Assembly: GCF_014656475.1 (NCBI RefSeq)
Contig: NZ_BNCM01000005.1
Coordinates: 186,001-250,000, forward strand
From: Sinomonas cellulolyticus
GTDB lineage: Bacteria > Actinomycetota > Actinomycetes > Actinomycetales > Micrococcaceae
Length of the DNA stretch: 64,000 bases
Direction: 5' to 3'
Shown: positions 1 to 10,501 of the stretch, in pieces
Numbering within the stretch: position 1 is the first letter of the stretch
How the letters are laid out: each line of letters begins with the position of its first letter
Notes under the pieces: model-generated
Seen by the model: the letters and a program-made list of their open reading frames with translations, nothing else
Told to the model about the DNA's origin: nothing
The model's database searches: none
Position numbers and translations under genes: made by a program

Positions 1-588
1 GTAGAGGCCCTTGGCGTCCCACGTGGAGAAGTCCGGCGAGGTGTTGGCCGGCGAGAACTGCACGACGCCGGCGCCGGTGATCTGGTTGATGACCGTCTTG
101 GACACGCCCGACGAGGCGGCGCCGATGATGGCGCTCACTCCCTGGCCGAGCAGGTTGGTGACGGACTGGGTCGCGATGTCAGTGGTGGTGTCGCCGGAAT
201 CGCGATGGATCACGTCGACCGGGTGGCCGAGCACGCCGCCCGCATCGTTGATCTGCTTGACGGCGAGGTTGACGCCGGCGATTTCCGGTGGGCCGAGGAA
301 CGCGAGGGCACCGGTCTGCGGGAGCAGCGTACCGAGCTTGAGCGGGGTGGGCGACGTCGTCGACGACTTCGGGACGTCCGCTGGCGCTACCGTCTTGCCC
401 GCCGCCGAGGACGATCCTCCGCTTGAGGACGGCGCCGGGCAGGAGATGCCGGCGGCCGCGGCGCTGGAGCTGCTGGAGCCCGACGGCGTGCTGGACGTGC
501 CGCCGCAGGCTGTCGCCAGCAGCGCGACTCCGACGCCCAGAGCAGCAAGCTTGGCGGCTCGGGGCGTCACGAAGTGACGTTGAATCAT
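1..588 (-). CDS. ABC transporter substrate-binding lipoprotein, branched-chain amino acid type (3' end cut by window)
   Basis: Only the first 196 codons are inside the window; the gene runs off its left edge. It should be the extracellular solute-binding component of an amino-acid or amide ABC importer (Peripla_BP_6, LivK-like). Residues 1-28 form a lipoprotein signal peptide with lipobox LATAC and Cys28 as the lipidation site, followed by a Ser/Gly/Ala linker to about residue 75. The mature domain then begins with a TGALAFLG stretch and continues with an AGVNLAVKQIND-like helix and an FSPANTSPDF motif typical of the family. The ATG at 588 has a GGAGGAGAG ribosome site just upstream. Substrate is not determinable from this fragment; the partner permeases and ATPases would lie to the left. 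Confidence 0.88.
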   Translation of the reverse strand, partial: MIQRHFVTPRAAKLAALGVGVALLATACGGTSSTPSGSSSSSAAAAGISCPAPSSSGGSSSAAGKTVAPADVPKSSTTSPTPLKLGTLLPQTGALAFLGPPEIAGVNLAVKQINDAGGVLGHPVDVIHRDSGDTTTDIATQSVTNLLGQGVSAIIGAASSGVSKTVINQITGAGVVQFSPANTSPDFSTWDAKGLY

Positions 589-635
589 GCGTTCTCTCCT
601 CCATCGGGGGGCATGGCAGCTCCCCAGATGCGAAC

Positions 636-653
636 AATCAGGTGTTCCTGATT
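636..653. promoter_or_regulatory. Perfect 7-bp inverted repeat upstream of the binding-protein gene
   Basis: AATCAGG and CCTGATT are separated by TGTT, giving an 18-bp dyad 48 bp upstream of the start at 588. It is AT-richer than its surroundings and lies in the leader or promoter region, so an operator for a dimeric repressor is a reasonable guess. A second symmetric-looking stretch with two TGTGA-like elements lies at about 685-706. No regulator is identified. Confidence 0.35.
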
Positions 654-727
654 AAGGACAGGCTAGTTGAACGCGTAATGCTCATCACAGTGATTCAGGT
701 CACAGCCTTGTAACGTATGGAAACCGG

Positions 728-801
728 TGCCCCAGCAGGGATTCGAACCCTGACTGAGCGGATTTTAAGTCCGCTGCCTCTGCCGATTGGGCTACTGGGG
801 C
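728..801 (-). tRNA. tRNA-Leu (anticodon UAA) with a short variable loop
   Basis: A complete cloverleaf can be folded on the minus strand: a 7-bp acceptor stem (GCCCCAG with CTGGGGC), a D arm of three to four pairs, a 5-bp anticodon stem (GCGGA/TCCGC) around loop CTTAAAA, and a T arm (CAGGG/CCCTG) with loop TTCGAAT. The anticodon at loop positions 3-5 is TAA, reading UUA (Leu); the discriminator is A and CC follows, but the final A of CCA is not encoded. The variable loop is only five bases (TCAGT). Canonical bacterial tRNA-Leu has a long variable arm, so the isotype assignment rests on the anticodon alone. Confidence 0.9.
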
Positions 802-850
802 GCGCCCCCAGCGTAGCCCCTTCCGGGGTGCCGCCCGAGGCTCGCATACC

Positions 851-893
851 GACGGCGGCCGCCCCCCCTGCGCAGAAGGGAGCGGCCGCCGTC
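851..893. terminator. Hairpin terminator between ndh and the tRNA gene
   Basis: A perfect 12-bp GC-rich inverted repeat (GACGGCGGCCGC and GCGGCCGCCGTC) encloses a 19-nt loop. It begins 28 bp downstream of the ndh stop codon. There is no clear U-tract, as is common for actinobacterial terminators. Confidence 0.6.
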
Positions 894-920
894 GTGGGTC
901 AGCTCAGGAGTCCTGCAGCG

Positions 921-2369
921 TCACTTGACGCCAGCGGGGACCTTGACATTCGACTCGCCGGTCTTCTCGGCCGGGGCGGGTGCCGCTGCAGCGGGCTTCG
1001 GGGCCGGGCGGGCCGCCGTCTCAAACGCGGCGCGTGGGTTCTCGAGGCCCTGGAGCGGAGTCGTGTCGCGGCCGGCGAAGAGCGAGGAGAACCAGTCGAG
1101 GATGACGCGGAACTTCCGCTCCGCGGTCGGGATGGCCATGCCGTGGTAGCCACGGTGAGCGAGCCAGGCGAGCGGGCCCTTGAGGCCGATGCGGCCGAAC
1201 AGGTTGATGTTCGCCACGCCCTTCCACGGGCCGAAACCCGCAACGGCGCCGAGGTTCTTGTGCTTGTAGTCAGTGAGCGGCTTGTCCCAGCGATTGGCCC
1301 ACAGGTTGTCCGCGAGGACCTTGGCCTGTCGCAGTGCGTGCTGGGCGTTGGGAACGCAGGTGCCGTCCGGGAGGCCCTTGCCGGTCAGGTCCGGAACTGC
1401 GGCGATGTCGCCGGCCGCCCACGCGTTCTCGACGATCCCCTCGTCGCCGGCAATGCGCAGGTCAGGGAGGACGCGGACGCGGCCGCGCGGCTCGAGCGGG
1501 AAGTCGGTGGAGCGGACCATCGGGTTCGCCTGGACGCCTGCGGTCCAGATGAGGGTGTCCGCCTCGAACTCGTCGGCCGGTGCCTTGTCCGGCATGCTGA
1601 TGAGCTTCAGGGTGCCCTCGGCGCTGGCGAGGGAGGTGTTCAGGAGCACCTCGATGCCGCGGCTCTGCAGGTGGCCCACGACCCAATCGGCCTGCTCGGC
1701 CGTGACCTCGGGCATGATGCGGCCCATGGCCTCGACGAGGACGAAGCGCACCTCCTCCTGGCGGAGGCGGCCGTTGTTGCGCACTGCCTCGCGGGCGAGG
1801 TCCTCGAGTTCGGCGATGGTCTCGATGCCGGCGAAGCCGCCGCCCACGACCACGAAGGTCAGGGCGCGCCTGCGCTCGGCCGGGTCGGTGGCGGTCGAGG
1901 CGAATTCGATGCGCTCGAGCACCTGGTTGCGGAGGGCGACGGCCTCCTCGATGGTCTTGTTGCCGATGCCCTTCTCGGCGAGGCCGGGGATCGGGAAGGT
2001 GCGGGTAATCGCGCCCGCGGCGAGGACCACGTCCACGTAGGGGACCTCGATGGTGCCCTGGTCGCCCGGGAGCTCGACGACGGCCTTGCGGTTGGCGTGA
2101 TCGATGCTCGTGACGGAGCCCTGGATGACCTCGCTGCCCTTGAGGTGCTCGCGGAGGGAGACGACGGCATGGCGCGCCTCGATGTTGCCGCCGGCCACCT
2201 CGGGCAGGAACGGCTGGTAGGTCATGTAGGGGTTGGGATCGACGACCGTGACGATTCCGCCGGCCGCGGCGATCTTCTTCTGGAGGTTGAGGGCGACGTA
2301 GAGGCCCACGTATCCGCCACCGGCGACGAGGACGCGGGGGCGGTCGACAAGCTGCAGGGAGGAAGGCAT
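921..2369 (-). CDS. ndh: Type II NADH dehydrogenase (NDH-2)
   Basis: 482-aa monotopic flavoprotein that should oxidise NADH and reduce menaquinone at the inner face of the membrane without pumping protons. Two dinucleotide-binding motifs are visible: AGGGYVG at residues 16-22 for FAD and VVGGGFAG at 174-181 for NADH. The TYQPFLPEVAGG segment (about 50-61) and the LIWTAGVQAN and AAGDIAAVPDL stretches are typical of NDH-2. After the catalytic body there is a roughly 40-residue Ala/Pro-rich C-terminal tail ending in charged residues, which looks disordered. The ATG at 2369 fits the family N-terminus. The S8 protease gene ends 32 bp upstream in the same direction, so partial readthrough is possible. 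Confidence 0.92.
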   Translation of the reverse strand: MPSSLQLVDRPRVLVAGGGYVGLYVALNLQKKIAAAGGIVTVVDPNPYMTYQPFLPEVAGGNIEARHAVVSLREHLKGSEVIQGSVTSIDHANRKAVVELPGDQGTIEVPYVDVVLAAGAITRTFPIPGLAEKGIGNKTIEEAVALRNQVLERIEFASTATDPAERRRALTFVVVGGGFAGIETIAELEDLAREAVRNNGRLRQEEVRFVLVEAMGRIMPEVTAEQADWVVGHLQSRGIEVLLNTSLASAEGTLKLISMPDKAPADEFEADTLIWTAGVQANPMVRSTDFPLEPRGRVRVLPDLRIAGDEGIVENAWAAGDIAAVPDLTGKGLPDGTCVPNAQHALRQAKVLADNLWANRWDKPLTDYKHKNLGAVAGFGPWKGVANINLFGRIGLKGPLAWLAHRGYHGMAIPTAERKFRVILDWFSSLFAGRDTTPLQGLENPRAAFETAARPAPKPAAAAPAPAEKTGESNVKVPAGVK

Positions 2370-2401
2370 GGCTCAAGCGTACCAGTTTGTGAAAAAATTC
2401 A

Positions 2402-3766
2402 CTATCGCGACGGGCCGGTAGTGTTCCGCTCCCGCGACGCCCGTCTGCCCACGTGCAGCGCGCCCCCTGCAGCCACGGCGAGGACCACACCGGCGGAACC
2501 GAGGACGGTGACTGCCGGCCAAGGGCTCTCGGCCTGGTCGGCGTGCGGTGCCGGCGGCGAAGGCTCCGCAATCGGCACGGAAGCCGGATCCCCTCCAGCC
2601 GTTCCGCCGGCTGGCGCCCCTGCCTGTGCGGACGGTGCGGACGGCGCGGCCGCTCCCTTGCGGTGGACCCGGATCCAGTCCGCGATCGAGCCCAGTGGGT
2701 TGGAAGAGACCTCGGGGACCTCGGCGGTCAGGGCAGCGGCCGCGTCGAGGATACCGTGCCCGTAGATCGGGTCAGTGCCGGGGGTGCCGGCGTCCTTGGC
2801 GGTGGCCACGATGCGGTTGATCACCTGGGCTGCGCTCATCTGCGGCCACTTCGACCGGATGAGTGCCGCGACGCCCGAGACGATGGGCGCGGCGCCGGAC
2901 GTGCCGGCCCACTCGGCGTACTGACCCCCGGGGAGGCCGCCCACGAGCTGCTCGGCCGGCGCGGCCACCCCGATGCTGATTCCCTGGGAGGAGGAGTCGA
3001 TGCTCGCGGCTCCCTGGCGGTCGAGGCCAGCCACGGTCAGCACGCCGGGAATGGTCGCCGGGGCGCCGACCTGGACGTTGCCGCCCAGCCGGTTCCCGGC
3101 CGCCGCAACGACGACCGCGTCCCGCTGCTCGGCGTAGAGGAACGCCGCATCCCAGCTCTGGGGCCAGACGGGCGAGGAACTGCCGAGCGAGATGTTGATG
3201 ACCTTGGCACCCTGGTCGACCGCCCAGCGCACTGCGTCGGGGATCTGCTCGATGTCCGTCCTCCCGGCGGGATTGGCCGAGCCGAGCCAGGTGGAGGCGG
3301 TGAGCAGCCGGGCCTCCGGCGCCACCCCGACCACGCCGTCCGGCCCCCCGCTGGCCGCCGCGCCGGTCTGGGCCTGGGTCTGGGGAGCGGTCTGGGTCCC
3401 GGTCTGCGGAGCGCTCGAATGCCCGCGCCCGGCAAGCATGGTGGCCACGAGGGTGCCGTGTTCCGGCTTGGCACCCAGCGGCTTCTGGCCATCCGGTGTC
3501 CCGGCGCCGGAGGAGTCGTGACCGCCGACGACGACGCCGCGCAGGTCGGGGTGCGTGCCGTCCACCCCGCTGTCGATCACCGCCACGGTGACCCCTGCGC
3601 CCTTCGACACCTCCCACGCCTTGGTGATCCCGTACTCGTCAAGCCAGTACTCGCGGTCACGGATGCTGTCCGCCCTCGCCGCCGGCGCCACCGGCAGGAG
3701 CCCGAGGGCGGCGAAGGCGAAAGCGATGAGCGACGAGGCGGCCAGGGCCAGGGAGCGTCGGATCAC
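2402..3766 (-). CDS. Mycosin-like secreted, membrane-anchored S8 serine protease
   Basis: 454-aa subtilisin-family protease. It has a Sec signal peptide (residues 1-32, ending APAARA), a catalytic domain with Asp65 (VIDSGVD), His103 (HGTLVA), oxyanion Asn225 (AAAGN) and Ser290 (GTSGAAP), and a C-terminal hydrophobic segment followed by basic residues. It should therefore sit outside the cell, tethered by its C-terminus, like the mycosins of type VII secretion. A Gln/Thr-rich insertion (about 117-140) follows the His motif. No ESX genes are nearby, so a link to type VII secretion is not supported here. The GTG start at 3766 overlaps the ppx stop by 4 bp (GTGA), implying translational coupling to ppx. 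Confidence 0.85.
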   Translation of the reverse strand: MIRRSLALAASSLIAFAFAALGLLPVAPAARADSIRDREYWLDEYGITKAWEVSKGAGVTVAVIDSGVDGTHPDLRGVVVGGHDSSGAGTPDGQKPLGAKPEHGTLVATMLAGRGHSSAPQTGTQTAPQTQAQTGAAASGGPDGVVGVAPEARLLTASTWLGSANPAGRTDIEQIPDAVRWAVDQGAKVINISLGSSSPVWPQSWDAAFLYAEQRDAVVVAAAGNRLGGNVQVGAPATIPGVLTVAGLDRQGAASIDSSSQGISIGVAAPAEQLVGGLPGGQYAEWAGTSGAAPIVSGVAALIRSKWPQMSAAQVINRIVATAKDAGTPGTDPIYGHGILDAAAALTAEVPEVSSNPLGSIADWIRVHRKGAAAPSAPSAQAGAPAGGTAGGDPASVPIAEPSPPAPHADQAESPWPAVTVLGSAGVVLAVAAGGALHVGRRASRERNTTGPSR

Positions 3767-4740
3767 GTGGCCTTCCGGGGCAGCGGGCCCGGCCGCTCCA
3801 GGGTGCTCAGCGCGATGCCGTCCAGGATGTCGTGCTCGCTCGTGATCGCGGTCTCGATCCGGCCGCCGGTGAGCTCGCCGAGGCGGCCCAGGATGCGGCG
3901 CCACACGAGCGCACCCGCGCCGATGACGTCGACCCGGCCCGGATGCATGTAGGGCAGGGCCGCCCGCTCGGCGTGCGAGAGTCCGAGCAGCGATGTGCAC
4001 GCCCGCGCCACCTGGGCCACCGCCAGCTCGGCGCCGTGGATCCGCTCCGGCAGGTAGGCGGGCAGTGCGAGCGCGTGGGCAGTGATGGTGGTGATGGATC
4101 CGGCGACGCCGATCACCGCGGTCGCCTCGGCAAGCGGCACCTCGGCGAGCGCCTGCTCGATCCCGGCGTCGACGTCGCGCTCGGCGGCCGCGACCTCCTC
4201 CGCAGTGGGCGGGTCTGAGCGCAGGTGACGTTCGGTGAGCCGGACACAGCCCATGTCGATCGAGCGCGAGGCGATCACTCCCGCGGCGTCCCCGAGCACG
4301 AACTCGGTGCTGCCGCCGCCCAGATCGACCACGAGCACGGGCCGGCCCTGGTCCAGCGGCAGCACGCTCGCCGCGCCGGCGAAGCTCAGGGCTGCCTCTT
4401 CGGTTCCCGGGATGATCTCCGCCTCGACCCCGAACCGCTCGCGGATCCCCGCCATGAACTCGTCGCGGTTGCGTGCGTCCCGCATCGCTGAGGTCGCGAC
4501 GAACCGCACGTGCTCGGCGTGGAGGTCCCGCACCGTGGCCGCATAGTCGTCGGCAGCCGCGAAGGTCCGCGCGAGCGCCTCGGGCGCGAGCATTCCGGTG
4601 GCGTCGACGCCTTGCCCGAGCCGCACGATCCTCATCTCGCGGTGCACGTCGACCAGGCGCCCCACGCCGTCGTCGTCGGCCGAGTCCGCCACGAGCAGAC
4701 GGATCGAGTTGGTGCCACAGTCAATCCCGGCGACCCTCAC
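3763..4740 (-). CDS. ppx: Exopolyphosphatase / guanosine pentaphosphate phosphohydrolase family (Ppx/GppA)
   Basis: 325-aa protein of the ASKHA fold. It should release phosphate from the ends of polyphosphate and/or convert pppGpp to ppGpp in the cytoplasm. The N-terminal phosphate loop IDCGTNSIRLL (about residues 5-15) and the second loop DLGGGSTEF (about 145-153) are clear, and the VIGVAGSITTITA segment follows. Length matches the short actinobacterial Ppx type without the long C-terminal domains of E. coli Ppx. The GTG at 4740 overlaps the DUF501 stop by 4 bp, and the stop overlaps the S8 protease start in the same way, so the three genes form one tightly coupled unit. Confidence 0.9.
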   Translation of the reverse strand: MRVAGIDCGTNSIRLLVADSADDDGVGRLVDVHREMRIVRLGQGVDATGMLAPEALARTFAAADDYAATVRDLHAEHVRFVATSAMRDARNRDEFMAGIRERFGVEAEIIPGTEEAALSFAGAASVLPLDQGRPVLVVDLGGGSTEFVLGDAAGVIASRSIDMGCVRLTERHLRSDPPTAEEVAAAERDVDAGIEQALAEVPLAEATAVIGVAGSITTITAHALALPAYLPERIHGAELAVAQVARACTSLLGLSHAERAALPYMHPGRVDVIGAGALVWRRILGRLGELTGGRIETAITSEHDILDGIALSTLERPGPLPRKAT

Positions 4741-5432
4741 GGACGGCCCCCGTCCGCAGGAGCGCCGTCGGCGCCCTTCGCTCCGCGCACCGGGGCGGGC
4801 CTGCCCGTCATGGACGGCAGGCCCTGGGGTCCGTGCCGGGAGAGGTCCTTCTGGGGCGCCGCGCCCTCCGTGTTCCAGGCACCGGCGCAGTAGCAGCGCT
4901 CGGCCGTCCACCAGGGGGCGATCGCCTCGATGGCCTCGTCCCCCAGGGGGTTCACGCCGGGGCCGAGTGCGAGCGACTGCCCCACGAGGACGTGGAGGCA
5001 CTTGACACGGGTGGGCATCCCGCCCGCGGAGACCCCGTCGATCTCCGGCACCGGTCCCGTCCCGGCGCGCCGGCCGATCTCCGCCCGGGCCGCGAGGTAG
5101 GCCCGGTGCGCGTCCTGATAGGCGGCAGCGAGCACGGAGTCCGCCGCGAGGCGCTCGTTCATCTCTGCCATGAGCCCACTGGCCTCGAGCCGCGAGACGG
5201 CAGAGGTGATGACGGGATGGGTGAGGTAGAACGTGGTCGGGAACGGGGTGCCGTTGGAGAGGCGGGGCGCCGTCGCGGCCACGAGGGGATTGCCGCACAC
5301 GCACCGTGCCGGGATCGCGACGACGTCCCGCACGGGCCGGCCGAGCTGGCGGCTGAGGACGTCCAGGTCTGCCTCGGTCGGGGCGTCGGGAAGGGCGCCC
5401 GGCGTGGGGGTGGTCTCGGTCACGGTGGTCAC
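4737..5432 (-). CDS. DUF501 family protein
   Basis: 231-aa cytoplasmic protein of the DUF501 family, which in actinobacteria usually sits between ftsB/divIC and ppx, as here. The visible conserved blocks are a RCVCGNPLV segment (about residues 42-50), a TFYLTHP motif, a VKCLHVLVGQSLA segment and a WW-containing stretch ending in CYCAGAW. The four clustered Cys/His positions could bind metal, but that is only a suggestion. The function is not known to me. The GTG start at 5432 has AAGGACA just upstream; an in-frame GTG nine bases later is an alternative. The C-terminal 30 residues are low-complexity. Confidence 0.82.
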   Translation of the reverse strand: MTTVTETTPTPGALPDAPTEADLDVLSRQLGRPVRDVVAIPARCVCGNPLVAATAPRLSNGTPFPTTFYLTHPVITSAVSRLEASGLMAEMNERLAADSVLAAAYQDAHRAYLAARAEIGRRAGTGPVPEIDGVSAGGMPTRVKCLHVLVGQSLALGPGVNPLGDEAIEAIAPWWTAERCYCAGAWNTEGAAPQKDLSRHGPQGLPSMTGRPAPVRGAKGADGAPADGGRP

Positions 5433-5526
5433 TGTCCTTGGTCTGTTCGCTGCAGCGCACGACGGCGCGTGGGCACCGGTGCTCTGCCCGGCCTTCTGCC
5501 TCCGGCCGCAGGCGCCCAGAGGGACG

Positions 5527-6117
5527 TCACTCGGTGGCGGCCCTCGTGAGGGAGTCCCAGAAGCCCTGGGCCCACGGCTTGTCCCCGCCGCTGTCCGGGG
5601 TGACGGGGCTGCTGCCGCCGGTGCCGGCGGTAACCCCGCCACCCTGGCCGAAGACCCAGTAGGAGGTCTCACCGGGCATGACCATATTAATGCGGTCCCG
5701 GGCCTGCTGTTTGACGTAGTTGGGGTCCTGCCAGCGGGAGATCGAGTCCTTGAGGCTGCCCTGCTCAGCCTGCTTGGCGGCGATGTCGGCCTGCAGGGAG
5801 CTGATCTCCGCCCGCTGGTCGAGGAAAACCCTCACGGTGGGGGCGAGCATGATGGTGATCGCGACGAGGACCACGACGAGCGCCACGATCCGGCCGGAGA
5901 AGGCCCGGGCGGGCACGGGCGTGTCGTCGGTCGGGACGGGGGTGCGCAGGGGGGTCTTGGGTCCCTTCGAGGCCCGGGGACGCCTCGTCGGCTTGGCTGA
6001 CGGCGAGGACGCGGGTTCGGGGCTCGGAGGTGCCGCGACTGGCACCTCGGCCGCCGCCGGGGGTGCGGTCCGCTTCGTGGCCGGCGTGCGCGGCACGGCC
6101 GGTCGACGCGTCGCCAT
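5527..6117 (-). CDS. Septum formation initiator FtsB/DivIC-like protein
   Basis: 196-aa bitopic membrane protein. The N-terminal ~85 residues are Pro/Ala/Ser/Arg-rich and probably disordered in the cytoplasm. A single transmembrane helix (about 89-108, VALVVVLVAITIMLAP) follows, then a short extracytoplasmic coiled coil (RAEISSLQADIAAKQAEQ) and the DPNYVKQQARDRINMVMPGE motif class typical of the FtsB/DivIC family. It should bridge FtsQ/DivIB and FtsL in the divisome. The ATG at 6117 has AAGGAG at good spacing; an upstream in-frame GTG at 6153 lacks one. Its place between eno and DUF501-ppx matches the usual actinobacterial order. Confidence 0.87.
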   Translation of the reverse strand: MATRRPAVPRTPATKRTAPPAAAEVPVAAPPSPEPASSPSAKPTRRPRASKGPKTPLRTPVPTDDTPVPARAFSGRIVALVVVLVAITIMLAPTVRVFLDQRAEISSLQADIAAKQAEQGSLKDSISRWQDPNYVKQQARDRINMVMPGETSYWVFGQGGGVTAGTGGSSPVTPDSGGDKPWAQGFWDSLTRAATE

Positions 6118-6288
6118 GGGAGCTCCTTGCTGTGCGGGTCCTTTGTCTGCCACGCCGCCGTGTCGCCCCGCACCACGGGCTCAGCAGGTGGCCCGGAGAC
6201 GGCGCCGCGGCGGCCATCGTCCTGTCAACGATAGCCGCCGCGGGTCCTCACGGGGTGCAGGCTCGGCGGGAGCGGTGCAGACCGGGCG

Positions 6289-8419
<2,131 letters not shown>

Positions 8420-8432
8420 CCCACGGCCTCGC

Positions 8433-9575
8433 TCACTCGGCGAGGTTCGCGTAGGCCTCGTTGATGTACTCGACCAGGTCCTCTCGGTCCTCGAGGGGCA
8501 GGAATGCGGCCTCTGCGGCGTTGAGGGTCAGCTCGAGGAGGTCGTCGAGGTCGTAGTCGAAGGCCTCGACCAGCAGCTCGAACTCGTCCGTGAGGGTCAC
8601 GCCGCTCATGAGGCGGTTGTCGGTGTTGACGGTGACGTTGAAGCCGAGCTCGTAGAGCATGTCGAACGGGTGGTCGAGGATGTCCTCGCCCCACTTCGCG
8701 ATCGCGCCGGTCTGCAGGTTCGACGACGGGCACAGCTCGAGCGGGATGCCGCGGTCGCGGACCCACGCGGCGAGAGGCCCGAGGGTCACGTCGAGGATCG
8801 GCACGCCGTCCTCGTCGACCTCGTCGGTGGACTCGACCGTGATGTCCTCCGCGATCCGCACTCCGTGGCCCAGCCGCACCGCGCGCCCGTCCACGAGCGC
8901 GGACTGGATGCTGTCCAGTCCCGCGGCCTCGCCGGCGTGCACCGTGGCGGGGAAGTTGTTCCGGGCGAGGTAGGTGAACGCCTCGGCGAAGCGGGACGGG
9001 GGGAAGCCGTCCTCGGCGCCGGCGATGTCGAAGCCCACGGCGCCCCTGTCGCGGTGGCGCACGGCGAGTTCGGCGATCTCCTGGGAGTTGTCCGCGTGGC
9101 GCATCGCGGTGACGAGCTGGCCGACGGCGATCACGCGCCCCGAGTCCTCGACCGCCGCCATGCCGTCCTCGAGGCCGGCCTGGACGGCCTCGACTGCCTC
9201 GTCCAGCGTGAGGCCTGCGGTGAGGTGCTGCTCGGGCGCCCAGCGCACCTCGCCGTACACCACGCCGTCGTCCGCGAGGTCCTCGACGAACTCGCGGGCG
9301 ATCCGGCGCAGTGCGGGCGCGGTCTGCATCACGGCGATGGTGTGGTCGAAGGTCTCGAGGTAGCGCGGGAGGGAGCCGGAGTCCGCGGCGTCACGGAACC
9401 ACTGGCCGAGGGCCACCGGATCTGTGGAGGGAAGCTCGTGGCCGATCTCTGCGGCGAGCTCGATGATCGTGGCGGGGCGGAGGCCACCGTCGAGGTGGTC
9501 GTGGAGGGACACCTTCGGCAGGGCGCGCAGGTCGAAGGCAAGGTCCGGGGCGGCGTCGATGTTCGGCTCAGTCAC
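8433..9575 (-). CDS. add: Adenosine deaminase
   Basis: 380-aa zinc enzyme deaminating adenosine and deoxyadenosine to inosine. Metal and catalytic motifs are present: HDHLDG (the HxH zinc pair) near residue 25, the THAGE-equivalent VHAGEA, RLGHGVRI, and the ELCPSSN and NTDNRLMSG motifs near the C-terminus. The start is a GTG at 9575, giving the expected lead into the first motif; its ribosome site is weak. It lies between a DedA gene and mazG, near the larger nucleoside-salvage operon, and should act in the same purine and pyrimidine scavenging. Confidence 0.93.
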   Translation of the reverse strand: MTEPNIDAAPDLAFDLRALPKVSLHDHLDGGLRPATIIELAAEIGHELPSTDPVALGQWFRDAADSGSLPRYLETFDHTIAVMQTAPALRRIAREFVEDLADDGVVYGEVRWAPEQHLTAGLTLDEAVEAVQAGLEDGMAAVEDSGRVIAVGQLVTAMRHADNSQEIAELAVRHRDRGAVGFDIAGAEDGFPPSRFAEAFTYLARNNFPATVHAGEAAGLDSIQSALVDGRAVRLGHGVRIAEDITVESTDEVDEDGVPILDVTLGPLAAWVRDRGIPLELCPSSNLQTGAIAKWGEDILDHPFDMLYELGFNVTVNTDNRLMSGVTLTDEFELLVEAFDYDLDDLLELTLNAAEAAFLPLEDREDLVEYINEAYANLAE

Positions 9576-9594
9576 GGGACCACTCTAGCCCGGC

Positions 9595-10353
9595 TCACTC
9601 GGCGCGGGTCGAGGGCTTCCCGGGGGCGAGGTCCGCGGTGCGCTCACGGGGGGCGTAGTCGTCGGCGGGCTCGTGCGGGCGCAGGCGCAGCTCGCGCTCG
9701 TGCTCCGCCGCTGCGGCCTCCGCCGCCTTCGTGGCGTCCACCGTGTCACGCCACCGGTGGAAGAGGCTGATGGCGTGATCCAGCAGGAACCCGAGCACGA
9801 GTGCGAACCCGACGGCGACCCCCACGCTCAGGAGCGGGTTGTGGTGCAGCCAGGGGAACGAGCTCGCGAGGAGGCCGATCCCGAGCGAGTAGCCCACCCA
9901 GGTCAGGCACGCGAAGGCGTCGAGCCAGAAGAACCGGCGGTGCTGGAAGCCCGTGCTGCCGGAGACGTAGTTGACGGCGACGCGTCCCCAGGGGATGTAG
10001 CGGGCGGTGAAGATCAGGACGGCGCCGCGCTTGTCGAGTTCGTGCCGGGCCCAGGTGAAGACCTTCTGGACTCTGGGGCGGCGCATCCACTTCCAGCGGT
10101 CCGTGCCGATCCGGCGCCCGAGGAAGTAGGCCATGTTGTCGCCCGCCATCGCGCCGATCAGGGCAGTCGCGGCGAGGATCCACAGATTGGGCTCACCGGA
10201 GTGCCGCCAGTAGGCCGCAAGCGCGACGATGAGTGTCTCGCTCGGCGCGATCATTGCGAAGCCGTCGACGAAGAAGAAGACCAGCAGCACCGGGTAGATC
10301 CACCACTGCCCCGCGGCGTGCAGAATCGCTTCGTTGATGACCTCAAGCGACAT
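9595..10353 (-). CDS. DedA family membrane protein
   Basis: 252-aa polytopic inner-membrane protein of the DedA/SNARE-associated (VTT) superfamily. Members act as lipid-carrier or phospholipid flippases and influence envelope homeostasis. Visible are the FVDGFAMIAPSET motif (about residues 28-40) and the conserved FTARYIPWGRVAVNYVSG segment, whose Arg residues are family hallmarks. The C-terminal ~40 residues are charged and cytoplasmic. The ATG at 10353 has GGAG eight to ten bases upstream. It ends 19 bp before the start of add. Confidence 0.88.
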   Translation of the reverse strand: MSLEVINEAILHAAGQWWIYPVLLVFFFVDGFAMIAPSETLIVALAAYWRHSGEPNLWILAATALIGAMAGDNMAYFLGRRIGTDRWKWMRRPRVQKVFTWARHELDKRGAVLIFTARYIPWGRVAVNYVSGSTGFQHRRFFWLDAFACLTWVGYSLGIGLLASSFPWLHHNPLLSVGVAVGFALVLGFLLDHAISLFHRWRDTVDATKAAEAAAAEHERELRLRPHEPADDYAPRERTADLAPGKPSTRAE

Positions 10354-10404
10354 GGGGCGGTGCTCCTCGGACTAATGGACCACATCCAGTGTCCCATGCC
10401 CGGC

Positions 10405-10438
10405 CCCCCGCGACCATCCGCCGTGGCCGCCGCGGGGG
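10405..10438. terminator. Putative hairpin terminator downstream of the nucleoside operon
   Basis: CCCCCGCG and CGCGGGGG form an 8-bp stem around an 18-nt loop in the interval between deoA and the DedA gene. It lies about 65 bp past the deoA stop codon on the minus strand. No U-tract is seen. Confidence 0.4.
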
Positions 10439-10501
10439 ACCCCTCCCGGCAGCCGAGGGCGGCTCCCCCAGCGGCCGACGGCGGCGCCGGCGGCTCCCGG
10501 C

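Noticed and set aside
717..2765. 682-codon plus-strand open frame over the tRNA and ndh
   Set aside because: Runs through a tRNA gene and antisense to ndh; not a credible protein.
2402..3766. S8 protease as evidence for a type VII secretion locus
   Set aside because: No EccC, EccD, EsxA/B or related genes occur in the window; only the protease resembles mycosins.
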